Shown here in pieces: positions 35,949 to 44,299 of a DNA stretch of 51,766 nt (its first letter is position 1; each line of letters starts with the position of its first letter). A program made the translations under genes and the position numbers. The notes beneath the pieces are model-generated. The model was not told where the DNA came from. It saw only the letters and a program-made list of their open reading frames with translations, and made no database searches. Origin of the DNA: CAZOSF01 sp964582415 (GTDB lineage: Bacteria; Bacteroidota; Bacteroidia; Flavobacteriales; Flavobacteriaceae); assembly GCA_964582415.1 (NCBI GenBank), contig CAZOSF010000010.1, forward strand, positions 1-51,766, read 5' to 3'.

Positions 35949-36635
35949 ATGATTAAGGTAATTATCCCCGCCTTCAATGAGGAAGACTCTATAGGATTGG
36001 TATTGCAAGACATCCCCGAAGTAGTGGAAGAGGTGATTGTGGTAAGCAATGGCTCCACGGATTCTACCGAAAAAGTGGCTGCTGCAGGAGGCGCCACGGT
36101 GTTGAGGGAAGAGCGCAAGGGTTATGGTTGGGCATGCTTGAAAGGGATGCAACACATCGCGGACCAAGAAGAAAAACCAGAAATCATTGTCTTTCTGGAT
36201 GGGGATTTTAGCGATTACCCTGAATTACTTCTTGATATTGTGGCTCCTATTCGTGAAAAGAATATCGATTTCGTTTTGGGTGCCCGTGTACCCCATTTGA
36301 GGGAGTCGGGCTCAATGACGGGGCCCCAGATTTTTGGTAATGCTCTGGCTACCACCCTCATGAAACTATTATATGGATCCCGTTTTACCGACTTAGGCCC
36401 TTTTCGAGCCATTAAGTACGACAAACTGATGGCCTTGAATATGGAAGATAAGACCTATGGTTGGACTGTGGAAATGCAATTGAAGGCTTTGCGTAAGAAG
36501 ATGACGTATATGGAAATTCCTGTCCCCTACCGCAATCGAATTGGGGAATCGAAGGTGTCTGGTACGGTAAAAGGTGCTATCTTTGCAGGTATCAAAATTC
36601 TGGGATGGATTTTTAAATACGGTTTCAAAAAATGA
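35949..36635 (+). CDS. GT2 glycosyltransferase, dolichol/polyprenyl-phosphate mannose synthase-like
   Basis: A 228-residue GT2 enzyme with IIPAFNEEDSIG, the DxD-type FLDGDFSDYPEL, and the DPM-synthase-like run RFTDLGPFRAIKYDKL and YRNRIGESKVSGT. Such enzymes transfer mannose or glucose from a nucleotide sugar to a polyprenyl phosphate at the cytoplasmic face. It has no transmembrane helix of its own. It lies 15 nt after the polyferredoxin and overlaps the next glycosyltransferase by 4 nt. A GT-C enzyme that could use such a lipid-linked sugar is encoded at 41128. Confidence 0.85.
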   Translation: MIKVIIPAFNEEDSIGLVLQDIPEVVEEVIVVSNGSTDSTEKVAAAGGATVLREERKGYGWACLKGMQHIADQEEKPEIIVFLDGDFSDYPELLLDIVAPIREKNIDFVLGARVPHLRESGSMTGPQIFGNALATTLMKLLYGSRFTDLGPFRAIKYDKLMALNMEDKTYGWTVEMQLKALRKKMTYMEIPVPYRNRIGESKVSGTVKGAIFAGIKILGWIFKYGFKK

Positions 36636-38122
36636 TAGTGGAAACCCTGGTTTTGACAGTTTACACCATTGCCCTGCTACTGATTTTTTTCTATGCTTTG
36701 GCACAATTGAACCTGCTTTTCAATTACCTCCGTGCAAAAAATCAAAATCGTCTCGCCCCAAAGTTCAATTTGAACAATCCTGAGGAGACCCCCTACGTCA
36801 CCATACAACTTCCTGTGTACAATGAACTGTACGTAATGGAACGGCTCCTGGACAATATCGCCAAGATCGACTACCCCAAAAACAAATTAGAAATTCAGGT
36901 TTTGGATGACTCCACCGACGAGTCCTTGGAACAAACAGCCCTGCATATTCAACGTCTGCAAGCCAGCGGCTTGGATATTCAGCATATTACCAGAACTGAT
37001 CGAAAAGGGTTCAAAGCCGGTGCCTTAAAGGAAGGATTGGAAACCGCAAAAGGGGAATTTATTGCCATTTTCGATGCCGATTTTCTGCCCAAGTCTGATT
37101 GGCTCAAAAAAACCATCCCTTATTTTAAAGACCATGAAATTGGTGTGGTCCAAACCCGCTGGTCACATCTCAATCGAGACTATTCATTACTGACTAAAGT
37201 GCAGGCGTTTGCTTTGGATGCACATTTTACATTGGAACAAGTTGGAAGAAACAGTCAAGGGCATTTTATCAATTTCAATGGAACGGCAGGGGTTTGGCGT
37301 AAAGAATGCATTTTGGATGCGGGTAATTGGGAAGGCGATACATTGACGGAAGATTTGGACCTAAGCTATAGGGCCCAACTGAAGCGATGGAAATTTACAT
37401 ACTTGGAGGATGTTGAAACTCCAGCCGAATTACCTGTTGTGATTAGCGCGGCACGTTCCCAGCAATTCCGATGGAATAAAGGAGGTGCCGAAAACTTCCA
37501 GAAAATGCTTTGGCGCATTATCAAGAATAAATATATCCCTTTAAAAACCAAGGTACATGGCATTCTTCATCTCCTAAACAGTACCATGTTCCTGAATGTA
37601 CTTATTGTAGCCATTTTAAGCGTCCCTATCCTGTACATCAAAAATGAGAATGTAGAATTGAAATGGTATTTCTATGTAATGAGCTTCTTTGTGATCAGCA
37701 CACTGATTTTCTTTATCTGTTACTGGTTTACCTATAAGCGTATCTACGGGGGTGGCATCCTTCAGTTTTTCCGATATATCGGGATGTTTTTTCTCTTCTT
37801 TTCGGTGGCCATGGGATTTTCGGTGCACAATTCCATCGCAGTTTTGGAAGGACATCTTGGGAAAAAGAGCGAGTTTGTTAGAACCCCAAAATTCAATATT
37901 TCGCAATTAAAACAAAGTTGGAAGGACAACAAATACCTCCCAAAATCGATTTCTCCCCATGTGATTATTGAAGGACTTTTGGCACTCTATTTTGCCTTCG
38001 GTATGTACAGTGCTTTTGTGGTTGGAAATCATGAAGGAGACTTCGGCCTATTTCCTTTCCACCTAATGTTGTTTATTGGCTTTGGTTTTGTATTTTTCAA
38101 GAGTATAACCAGCAAAGCCTAA
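36632..38122 (+). CDS. Cellulose-synthase-like processive GT2 glycosyltransferase (CslA-like)
   Basis: A 496-residue integral membrane GT2. An N-terminal helix is followed by a cytoplasmic GT-A domain with the D, D, D, QxxRW set (LDDSTDE; FDADFLP; TEDLDL; QQFRW), then about four C-terminal helices. This resembles CslA glucomannan synthases and ceramide glucosyltransferase-like enzymes, which couple transfer to membrane passage. It overlaps the DPM-like gene by 4 nt. The product could be a surface glycan or glycolipid; linkage to arsenosugars is possible from position only. Confidence 0.88.
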   Translation: MIVETLVLTVYTIALLLIFFYALAQLNLLFNYLRAKNQNRLAPKFNLNNPEETPYVTIQLPVYNELYVMERLLDNIAKIDYPKNKLEIQVLDDSTDESLEQTALHIQRLQASGLDIQHITRTDRKGFKAGALKEGLETAKGEFIAIFDADFLPKSDWLKKTIPYFKDHEIGVVQTRWSHLNRDYSLLTKVQAFALDAHFTLEQVGRNSQGHFINFNGTAGVWRKECILDAGNWEGDTLTEDLDLSYRAQLKRWKFTYLEDVETPAELPVVISAARSQQFRWNKGGAENFQKMLWRIIKNKYIPLKTKVHGILHLLNSTMFLNVLIVAILSVPILYIKNENVELKWYFYVMSFFVISTLIFFICYWFTYKRIYGGGILQFFRYIGMFFLFFSVAMGFSVHNSIAVLEGHLGKKSEFVRTPKFNISQLKQSWKDNKYLPKSISPHVIIEGLLALYFAFGMYSAFVVGNHEGDFGLFPFHLMLFIGFGFVFFKSITSKA

Positions 38123-38128
38123 TACAAT

Positions 38129-38824
38129 TTGCCGAAAAATTACACCAACACCCTAAGCCTCACTCTACTTGCATGTTTTTGTTTCCTCTTCCAAGGTTAT
38201 ACACAGGAATCGGAAGCTACGAAACCAAAGGAAGAAAAAACATACAATCAGCAATTCGAGCTTCGAGAAGATAATGACTTTCTTCATTTCACCGACCGCT
38301 ATTATTCAACAGGAACTTGGTTGGGATTGCATAAAATGACGCATAAGGGAACGGATAGCACCCAAAGTTTGCATTATAGTTTTTATTTGCTTCAAGAGAT
38401 TTATACCCCTTCCGATTTAGTCAATGATAANNNNNNNNNNNNNNNNNNNNNNNNNNNNNNNNNNNNNNNNNNNNNNNNNNNNNNNNNNNNNNNNNNNNNN
38501 NNNNNNNNNNNNNNNNNNNNNNNNNNNNNNATGAATCAATCCGTCGCTTATAAACAAATGGGCAGCCTAGATCGGGAATTGTTCTTTGCGGTACGCTTAG
38601 GATATCGCTATCTCTTCCATGATGGAATGATAGAGGGCAACTGGATGGGAGATCAATCGGTGTTCACTGTTGAACCCTACCATCAACTTTTTCTTTATAA
38701 CTTCGAAATGTATTATCGGCGGGGCAGGAATGATTTCAAGCTCACTTATAATTTTGAAACCCCTAGGACACGGGAAGCCGATCCCCACCTCTACATTAGC
38801 TTGAGCTATTCACGATGTTATTAA
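38129..38824 (+). CDS. LpxR/DUF2219-like outer-membrane protein, TTG start, internal gap
   Basis: No ATG exists between the in-frame stop at 38120-38122 and the signal peptide, so TTG at 38129 is the only usable start (then PKNYTNTLSLTLLACFCFLF, signal). The mature N terminus LREDNDFLHFTDRYYSTGTW matches LpxR lipid A 3'-O-deacylases and DUF2219 barrels, including the NDF...TDRYYSTG region. A 100-N gap (38431-38530) replaces the centre; only about 197 residues remain against about 320 in the family. Terminal strands DFKLTYNFETPR and LYISLSYSR fit a beta-barrel. It follows the GT2 gene after 6 nt. Catalytic His/Ser positions may lie in the gap, so activity cannot be judged. Confidence 0.75.
   Translation: MPKNYTNTLSLTLLACFCFLFQGYTQESEATKPKEEKTYNQQFELREDNDFLHFTDRYYSTGTWLGLHKMTHKGTDSTQSLHYSFYLLQEIYTPSDLVNDXXXXXXXXXXXXXXXXXXXXXXXXXXXXXXXXXXMNQSVAYKQMGSLDRELFFAVRLGYRYLFHDGMIEGNWMGDQSVFTVEPYHQLFLYNFEMYYRRGRNDFKLTYNFETPRTREADPHLYISLSYSRCY
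38431..38530. other. Assembly gap (100 N) within the LpxR-like gene
   Basis: Exactly 100 N. Family length suggests roughly 350-400 nt are really missing. Confidence 0.95.
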
Positions 38825-38854
38825 AACAAACTGAACAAAACAAACGATACAAAA

Positions 38855-39151
38855 ATGAATACTACCCTAAAAATTCTCCTGAGTATCCCATCACTCATCC
38901 TTCTAATTGCGATTCCGTACAACTTTTTTTCGGACCTAGAAGGCCAGGAACTCCTCCAATTTTGGGATGTAATTTATATTGTTCAGATAATGTACCTAGT
39001 TGGGTTGCTCTACATCCTTTTCAATTTGTGGCAGAATCCCAAGAAATCGAAAAGCATGAAATGGACATGGACACTCCTCATCATTTTCCTTGTACCACCC
39101 ATTACGACATTGGTTTACCTTTGGGCGATAGAACCCAAGGAAAGCAATTAA
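38855..39151 (+). CDS. Small inner-membrane protein, three predicted helices
   Basis: A 98-residue hydrophobic protein with membrane segments at about residues 7-24, 38-60 and 70-90, and a basic loop (NPKKSKSMKW) between the last two. It vaguely resembles the helical N-terminal region of cardiolipin-synthase-like (PLDc_N) proteins, but no function can be assigned. It sits 30 nt after the LpxR-like gene, likely in the same operon, and is convergent with the M28 peptidase gene 34 nt away. An overlapping 124-codon frame (38815-39189) is rejected because it lacks membrane or domain character. Confidence 0.6.
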   Translation: MNTTLKILLSIPSLILLIAIPYNFFSDLEGQELLQFWDVIYIVQIMYLVGLLYILFNLWQNPKKSKSMKWTWTLLIIFLVPPITTLVYLWAIEPKESN

Positions 39152-39185
39152 AAACGAAAGGTTTTTTCCTGGGGGTTAAGATTCC

Positions 39186-39986
39186 CTAAAACTGAATGTC
39201 TAATTCCAGTTTTTCACCATTTCGGTCGATGATTACTTTAGTAGCTTGTCCTGCTTCAAAAGAGGAAAGAGCACGCATATAGCTCATCATGTCGGTGACT
39301 GTACTATCACCTAACCGCTTCACGACATCCCCTTTTAAAAGACCTGCTTTCTGGGCAGCTTTCCCTTCACTGATACCATCAATACGCATCCCTTCTCCTG
39401 TAAATAGGTAATCGGGCACAACCCCCAAACCTACTTTAAAACGAGGCGTGTCTTTGCTCTCATCCTTGGTTTTACGGAAGGCTAGCTTAGCATCATCTTC
39501 AAGATCGGTAACGATACTGAAAATATAATCGGTAATCATCGCCATTCCTTCGTAGTTCAATTTGTCAAAGTCATCACTCGGTTTGTGATAATCTTCGTGC
39601 TGTCCTGTAAAGAAGTGAAGAACAGGTAAATCATTCAAATAAAAAGAAGTATGATCACTAGGACCAATGCCGCTTTCGTGTTCGGCTATTTTAAATCCTT
39701 GTGTATTATTGGCAAAAAGCAATTGCTTAAAGGCTGGTGAGGTTCCTACTCCATGAACAGCCAGCGCCTTTTCTTCATTCAAGCGTCCCACCATATCCAT
39801 GTTGATCATCAGATTCACTTTCTCCATATCNNNNNNNNNNNNNNNNNNNNNNNNNNNNNNNNNNNNNNNNNNNNNNNNNNNNNNNNNNNNNNNNNNNNNN
39901 NNNNNNNNNNNNNNNNNNNNNNNNNNNNNNGCTTGTTTACAGGAAACTAAAATGACAATCGAAAAAAGAATGAGAATTAGACGCAT
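39186..39986 (-). CDS. M28-family metallopeptidase with C-terminal PDZ domain, lipoprotein, large gap
   Basis: Start 39986 gives a lipoprotein signal (MRLILILFSIVILVSC); the open frame to 40004 is a non-ATG extension. After 18 residues a 100-N gap (39831-39930) removes most of the catalytic domain. The remaining part shows the M28 C-terminal elements INMDMVGRLNE, GPSDHTSFYL and HEDYHKPSDD with zinc-site histidines, then a PDZ domain (GIGEGKAAQKAGLLKGDVVK-like region near IDGISEGKAAQKAGLLKGD). Family members with this plan have about 430-480 residues, so 500-700 nt may be missing. It should be an aminopeptidase in the periplasm. It is divergent from the TolB-like gene across a 30-nt spacer. 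Confidence 0.85.
   Translation of the reverse strand: MRLILILFSIVILVSCKQXXXXXXXXXXXXXXXXXXXXXXXXXXXXXXXXXXDMEKVNLMINMDMVGRLNEEKALAVHGVGTSPAFKQLLFANNTQGFKIAEHESGIGPSDHTSFYLNDLPVLHFFTGQHEDYHKPSDDFDKLNYEGMAMITDYIFSIVTDLEDDAKLAFRKTKDESKDTPRFKVGLGVVPDYLFTGEGMRIDGISEGKAAQKAGLLKGDVVKRLGDSTVTDMMSYMRALSSFEAGQATKVIIDRNGEKLELDIQF
39831..39930. other. Assembly gap (100 N) within the M28 peptidase gene
   Basis: Exactly 100 N. The missing catalytic domain indicates a true gap of several hundred bases. Confidence 0.95.
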
Positions 39987-39991
39987 ATCGT

Positions 39992-40009
39992 TATTTTTGC
40001 ACAAAATTA
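39992..40009. promoter_or_regulatory. Overlapping divergent -7 boxes
   Basis: TATTTTTG (39992-39999, plus strand) and TAATTTTG (40002-40009, minus strand) are both perfect TAnnTTTG matches placed back to back in the 30-nt spacer. Together they make the near-palindrome TTTTG-CA-CAAAA. Each would start transcription within about 20 nt of its gene. No good -33 element was found on either side. Confidence 0.45.
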
Positions 40010-40016
40010 TTGAAAA

Positions 40017-41120
40017 ATGAGATACCTACTGTCACTTCTGTTACTTTCTTCTTTAATTGGTTGCAAGAATACCGATAAAGAACCCACAGCAGAAACTGAA
40101 ACCTCTATAGTTGAAACAGCATCCGATTCGCTTATCTATCCGGAAGAAGTTCACTTCAAATCCTTGCGCCAAGTAACCTTTGGAGGCGACAACGCAGAAG
40201 CCTACTGGAGTTTTGATGATAAACAACTTATCTTCCAATCCAACTATAAAGAATGGGGCGTAGAATGCGACCAGATATTCTTGATGAACGTGAATGATAG
40301 TTTTGAAAACTCTCAGCCTCCGATGATAAGCACTGGAAAGGGACGAACTACTTGCTCTTACTTTTTACCAGACAACAAACATTTCGTGTATGCTTCAACC
40401 CATGCCGGAGGTGATGAATGCCCGGAAGTCCCATTGCGAAAAAATGGTCGTTATGTATGGCCCGTGTATGATACATTCGATATCTATGTTGCCGATTTGG
40501 AAGGAAATATTACTGGACAACTCACCAGCGAACCGGGCTATGATGCAGAAGCCACTGTATCCCCTAAAGGCGATAAAATTGTTTTCACTTCAACACGAAG
40601 CGGCGATTTAGAGCTGTATACCATGAATCTAGATGGCAGCGAAGTAACTCAGATTACGAATGAATTGGGGTACGACGGAGGAGCCTTTTTCTCTCCAGAT
40701 GGAACAAAAATCATTTTCCGTGCTTCCCGTCCAAAAACGGAAGAACAAATTAAAGAATACAAGGACTTACTTGCGCAAGGACTGGTACAACCTACCGAAA
40801 TGGAATTGTTCATCTGTAATGCCGATGGTAGTGAACTTCGTCAGCTCACCAATTTAGGGAATGCCAACTGGAGTCCGTTTTTCCATCCCAATGGGGATAA
40901 GATTCTGTTCTCCAGCAATTTTGAGGCAGAGCGTGGGTTTCCATTCAATTTATACATGATTGATATTGATGGGAAAAACCTAAAGCGGGTAACCCATAGT
41001 GAAACTTTCGACGCTTTTCCTGTATTCAGCAATGATGGAAAGTATCTTATTTTCTCCTCCAACCGAAACAACGGAGGTACACGAGATACCAACCTGTTCA
41101 TTGCCGAATGGCAGGATTAA
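40017..41120 (+). CDS. TolB-like WD40/PD40 beta-propeller lipoprotein
   Basis: A 367-residue lipoprotein (lipobox LIGC). It has six to seven PD40/TolB-type blades: YWSFDDKQLIFQSNY, ATVSPKGDKIVFTSTRSGD, AFFSPDGTKIIFRASR, PFFHPNGDKILFSSNF and PVFSNDGKYLIFSSNRN. Such propellers bind peptides or scaffold envelope complexes; no catalytic serine protease domain is attached, so it is not a DPP-IV-type enzyme. It is divergent from the M28 peptidase and 7 nt upstream of a GT-C gene. The peptidase neighbour suggests peptide handling, but this is only context. Confidence 0.85.
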   Translation: MRYLLSLLLLSSLIGCKNTDKEPTAETETSIVETASDSLIYPEEVHFKSLRQVTFGGDNAEAYWSFDDKQLIFQSNYKEWGVECDQIFLMNVNDSFENSQPPMISTGKGRTTCSYFLPDNKHFVYASTHAGGDECPEVPLRKNGRYVWPVYDTFDIYVADLEGNITGQLTSEPGYDAEATVSPKGDKIVFTSTRSGDLELYTMNLDGSEVTQITNELGYDGGAFFSPDGTKIIFRASRPKTEEQIKEYKDLLAQGLVQPTEMELFICNADGSELRQLTNLGNANWSPFFHPNGDKILFSSNFEAERGFPFNLYMIDIDGKNLKRVTHSETFDAFPVFSNDGKYLIFSSNRNNGGTRDTNLFIAEWQD

Positions 41121-41127
41121 ATAGTGA

Positions 41128-42510
41128 ATGTATCGCCTATTGCAACTTTATAAAATTCCGCTCGCCCTCGGGGCAACACTATTCCTGATGTATGGCATTT
41201 TTGCCTACGATTTGGAACGACATGATTTTATTAAGTTGTTTGCCCTTTATTTTGGACTCTTCGGACTCACCTATGTGCTGCTGCAACAACTTGGCAATCA
41301 GTTTCGATTTGCTCTAGGCTGGGGTGTTGTGTTTCGTTTGGTTTTCCTATTAGCCATTCCTAACCTTTCTCAAGATTTTTACCGCTTTATTTGGGATGGA
41401 TGGCTGGTCTTGGATGGCACCAACCCGTATGCTTTCACCCCACAACAATATCTCCAGAATCCTGAGTCCTTTACGGTTTCCATTCCATTGGCTCGGGAAT
41501 TGTATGAAGGAATGGGGGCGTTGAATGGGAGTCATTTCACAAATTATCCCCCGCTAAAACAGGCATTCTTTGCTTTGTCGGTCTTTGTGGGAGGTAAGAC
41601 CATCATGGGAAGCATTATCGCCATGCACTTACTGTTACTGCTCGCCGATGTTTGGATTTTCTTCCTTTTGAAAAAACTTCTCAAAGGACTGGGGCAATCT
41701 GAAAATCTTCTTTTTTGGTATTTTCTGAATCCCTTTGTGATTATTGAACTAACTGGCAATTTGCATTTCGAAGGTATTATGCTCGCCTTTTTACTGTACG
41801 CCCTGTTGTTATTGCAGCAACAAAAACATTTTTTTAGCGGTGCCATTATGGCTTTCTCAATTGCCCTGAAATTGATTCCTTTATTATTCCTGCCTATCTT
41901 CCTGTTTTATTATCTGAAGAATGGCAAATCCTATTGGTTAAAGGGCGGCTCCTTTTTTATGGGATTAGCCTTTGTTATACTACTAACTCTGCTCCCATTT
42001 ATTACCTCGGAAACTTCCGATGCCTTCCTAAAAACGACGGCATTATGGTTTCAAAACTTCGAATTCAACGCGAGTATCTACTATATCGTCCGTGAAATTG
42101 GCTATCGTTCGGTAGGTTGGAATATTATTGAAACCGCGGGAAAAGTGTTAGCGCTTTGCATCTTTTTTGGGGTAATGGCACTGGCTGTATTTCGAAAAAA
42201 TCAGCATTTCAAAACCATGTTGGAAAGCATGCTTTTGGCAATTAGCCTTTATTATCTTTTCTCAACGACCATTCATCCATGGTATATAGCACTTCCCTTG
42301 ATTATGGGGATTCTATCTGGATATAAATATCCCTTGGCGTGGACCTTTTTGGTATTCCTCAGCTATTCTGCCTACCAAGTGAATGCCGTGAATGAGAACC
42401 ATTGGCTTGTTGCCTCAGAGTATTTATTGCTTCTGGGAATTATTTTCTGGGAGTTGAAACAACGGTTTTTTAAGAATCGAATACCGCCTTCGTATCCGCA
42501 AAACATTTGA
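41128..42510 (+). CDS. GT-C fold membrane glycosyltransferase (polyprenyl-phosphate mannosyltransferase-like)
   Basis: A 460-residue protein with about 11-12 membrane segments. The loop SQDFYRFIWDG, with Asp83 in the DxxRYxWDG-like pattern, is the first-loop acidic motif of GT-C enzymes that use polyprenyl-phosphate sugars (GT87/ALG-type mannosyltransferases). It would add a sugar at the periplasmic face, matching the DPM-like synthase at 35949. The start ATG follows the TolB-like stop by 7 nt. Its 3' end overlaps the convergent VOC gene by 41 nt. Confidence 0.8.
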   Translation: MYRLLQLYKIPLALGATLFLMYGIFAYDLERHDFIKLFALYFGLFGLTYVLLQQLGNQFRFALGWGVVFRLVFLLAIPNLSQDFYRFIWDGWLVLDGTNPYAFTPQQYLQNPESFTVSIPLARELYEGMGALNGSHFTNYPPLKQAFFALSVFVGGKTIMGSIIAMHLLLLLADVWIFFLLKKLLKGLGQSENLLFWYFLNPFVIIELTGNLHFEGIMLAFLLYALLLLQQQKHFFSGAIMAFSIALKLIPLLFLPIFLFYYLKNGKSYWLKGGSFFMGLAFVILLTLLPFITSETSDAFLKTTALWFQNFEFNASIYYIVREIGYRSVGWNIIETAGKVLALCIFFGVMALAVFRKNQHFKTMLESMLLAISLYYLFSTTIHPWYIALPLIMGILSGYKYPLAWTFLVFLSYSAYQVNAVNENHWLVASEYLLLLGIIFWELKQRFFKNRIPPSYPQNI

Positions 42511-42883
42511 ACTCGATGATATAGCCATTGGGATCCCTCAAGAAGAAGGAACGGTGTTCTCCTGCTTTCTCCTTAAGAAATACCGTTTCGTCTATATATA
42601 CAAATTCTTCCGATTTCATACGATCGTACAAAGGTTGCCAGTCTTCCTTGGGTAGAATGATCCCGAAATGGAAGCTGGGAAGTACGGTTTTCTCAAAACT
42701 ATAGCTGGGGTAATCGAAATGAAACTTCCCAGAATTGGTAAAGGTTAACTGGTGATTGAACAAATCGATATCAATCCAATTCTGGGCCTTTCGACCCACT
42801 TTGGCCCCAAGAATTTTGGTATAAAACTTACGAGTGGCATCGATATGCCTACACGGTAGGGAAACATGGAATGGAAAGTTCAT
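42470..42883 (-). CDS. VOC/glyoxalase-family protein
   Basis: A 137-residue VOC-superfamily protein with two beta-alpha-beta-beta-beta modules: FPFHVSLPCRHIDATRKFYTKILG at the N terminus (shown here as the region around His6) and FFLRDPNGYIIEFKCF at the C terminus. Possible metal ligands are His6, a His in SFHFGII and Glu in IEFK. Members include glyoxalases, dioxygenases and fosfomycin-type resistance enzymes; the substrate cannot be told. It is a single gene, convergent with the GT-C gene (41-nt overlap). Confidence 0.85.
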   Translation of the reverse strand: MNFPFHVSLPCRHIDATRKFYTKILGAKVGRKAQNWIDIDLFNHQLTFTNSGKFHFDYPSYSFEKTVLPSFHFGIILPKEDWQPLYDRMKSEEFVYIDETVFLKEKAGEHRSFFLRDPNGYIIEFKCFADTKAVFDS

Positions 42884-42965
42884 AGCAAATATTATAGAAC
42901 GAATAACTCTTCTGAAATTACCAAAATTTCAAATTACTTCAGCAAGCCTTCCTCAGAATTATGAA

Positions 42966-43002
42966 CATAAAAAAGTTGGTAACTCAAGGAGCTACCAACT
43001 TT
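42966..43002 (-). terminator. Intrinsic terminator of the polyamine operon
   Basis: On the minus strand a 14-bp stem with one mismatch (AAAGTTGGTAGCTC / GAGTTACCAACTTT, loop CTT) is followed directly by a run of T. It lies 24 nt after the stop of the small acidic protein gene and would end the arginine decarboxylase-agmatinase transcript. Confidence 0.8.
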
Positions 43003-43026
43003 CAATTTTTTATTCATTATGATCTA

Positions 43027-43323
43027 TTAATAATCGTCTTCGTCGTCGTCCGTCATTTCAGGAGTCTCGGAAGAATCGGAATCGTCTGGGCTGAAGTCGT
43101 CGTCGTCTTCATCGTAATTTTCCATGGTATCGGCAAGTCGCTTACTCACTTTCACCAAATAGATGGTATCCTCGGTACGAACTTCTACCGCTTCGATAAT
43201 TTCATTTTGGGCATTGCGAAAAGTGATAATATCACTTGCCTCATACCCCGCTGGAAACTTTTCCACCAGAAGATCAAGTATCTCCTGATTCAATTTTTTG
43301 TAATCTACAATTACTCTTTTCAT
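43027..43323 (-). CDS. Small acidic-tailed protein at the end of the polyamine operon
   Basis: A 98-residue protein. The first 65 residues look globular (VIVDYKKLNQEILDLLVEKF, FRNAQNEIIEAVEVRTEDTI). The last 30 are almost all Asp, Glu, Ser and Thr (YDEDDDDFSPDDSDS..., ending DDDEDDY). No domain is recognised. Its start is 1 nt from the stop of the deoxyhypusine-synthase-like gene, so it is part of that operon. The acidic tail could bind polyamines, metals or a basic partner, which is speculation. Confidence 0.8.
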   Translation of the reverse strand: MKRVIVDYKKLNQEILDLLVEKFPAGYEASDIITFRNAQNEIIEAVEVRTEDTIYLVKVSKRLADTMENYDEDDDDFSPDDSDSSETPEMTDDDEDDY

Positions 43324-43324
43324 A

Positions 43325-44299
43325 TTACATTCCTAATAAGTAGGCAAAGATTAATGGTGCCACGATTGTAGCATCGCTTTCAATAATATATTTCGGGGTA
43401 TCGATGTCTAATTTTCCCCAAGTGATTTTTTCATTGGGTACCGCACCAGAATAGCTACCATAACTTGTTGTCGAATCGCTGATCTGGCAGAAATAGCTCC
43501 AGAAAGGCGTATCGGTACGTTCCATGTCCTGATATAGCATAGGCACAACGCAAATTGGGAAGTCTCCTGCAATACCTCCCCCAATTTGGAAGAAACCAAT
43601 ACCGTTTTCAGAATTATCGGTATACCAATCGGCCAGAAACGCCATATATTCGATACCGCTTTTCATGGTAGACGCTTTCAATTCTCCTTTCAAAACATAG
43701 CTTGCAAAAATATTTCCCATCGTGCTATCCTCCCAGCCTGGTACTACGATGGGTAGGTTCTTTTCTGCTGCGGCATACATCCAGGAATCCTTTATATCAA
43801 TCTCGTAGTATTCTTCCAAAACACCACTTAATAGCATTTTGTACATAAATTCGTGAGGGAAATAGCGTTCTCCTTTTTCCTCTGCATCCTTCCATATTTT
43901 GAAAATATGTTTTTGCAATCTACGGAAGGCTTCTTCTTCTGGGATACAGGTATCGGTAACACGATTCAATCCTTTTTCCAACAAATCCCATTCCTCTTGA
44001 GGCGTTAAATCACGATAGTTGGGCACCCTTTTGTAATGGGAATGCGCCACTAAATTCATGATATCCTCTTCTAGATTGGCTCCGGTACAGGAAATGATGT
44101 GCACTTTATCCTGACGAATAATTTCTGCAAAGATCTTTCCTAATTCGGCAGTACTCATGGCACCCGCTAAGGAAACCAACATCTTGGAACCTCCCTTCAA
44201 CTGGTCTTCATAGCCTTTTGCAGCATCCACCAGAGCGGCGGCGTTAAAATGGAGGTAGTATTTTTGAATAAATTCGGAAATCGGTCCTTTAGTAGTCAT
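43325..44299 (-). CDS. Deoxyhypusine synthase-like protein (probable homospermidine synthase)
   Basis: Start 44299 (MTTKGPISEFIQKYYLHFNA) is chosen; the open frame runs on upstream inside the agmatinase gene. The 324-residue protein belongs to the deoxyhypusine synthase fold: NAAALVDAAKGY, VSLAGAMSTAELG, ISCTGANLEEDIMN, GGGIAGDFPICVV, and the active-site lysine region ITWGKLD (Lys296). Bacteria lack eIF5A, and bacterial members are thought to transfer the aminobutyl group of spermidine to putrescine, giving homospermidine, the usual polyamine of Flavobacteria. It overlaps the agmatinase gene by 11 nt, so putrescine synthesis and use are coupled. Confidence 0.88.
   Translation of the reverse strand: MTTKGPISEFIQKYYLHFNAAALVDAAKGYEDQLKGGSKMLVSLAGAMSTAELGKIFAEIIRQDKVHIISCTGANLEEDIMNLVAHSHYKRVPNYRDLTPQEEWDLLEKGLNRVTDTCIPEEEAFRRLQKHIFKIWKDAEEKGERYFPHEFMYKMLLSGVLEEYYEIDIKDSWMYAAAEKNLPIVVPGWEDSTMGNIFASYVLKGELKASTMKSGIEYMAFLADWYTDNSENGIGFFQIGGGIAGDFPICVVPMLYQDMERTDTPFWSYFCQISDSTTSYGSYSGAVPNEKITWGKLDIDTPKYIIESDATIVAPLIFAYLLGM

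Noticed and set aside
38815..39189. A 124-codon frame overlapping the small membrane protein gene
   Set aside because: The 98-residue frame has coherent membrane helices and a clean ATG; the longer frame lacks any hydrophobic pattern or motif.
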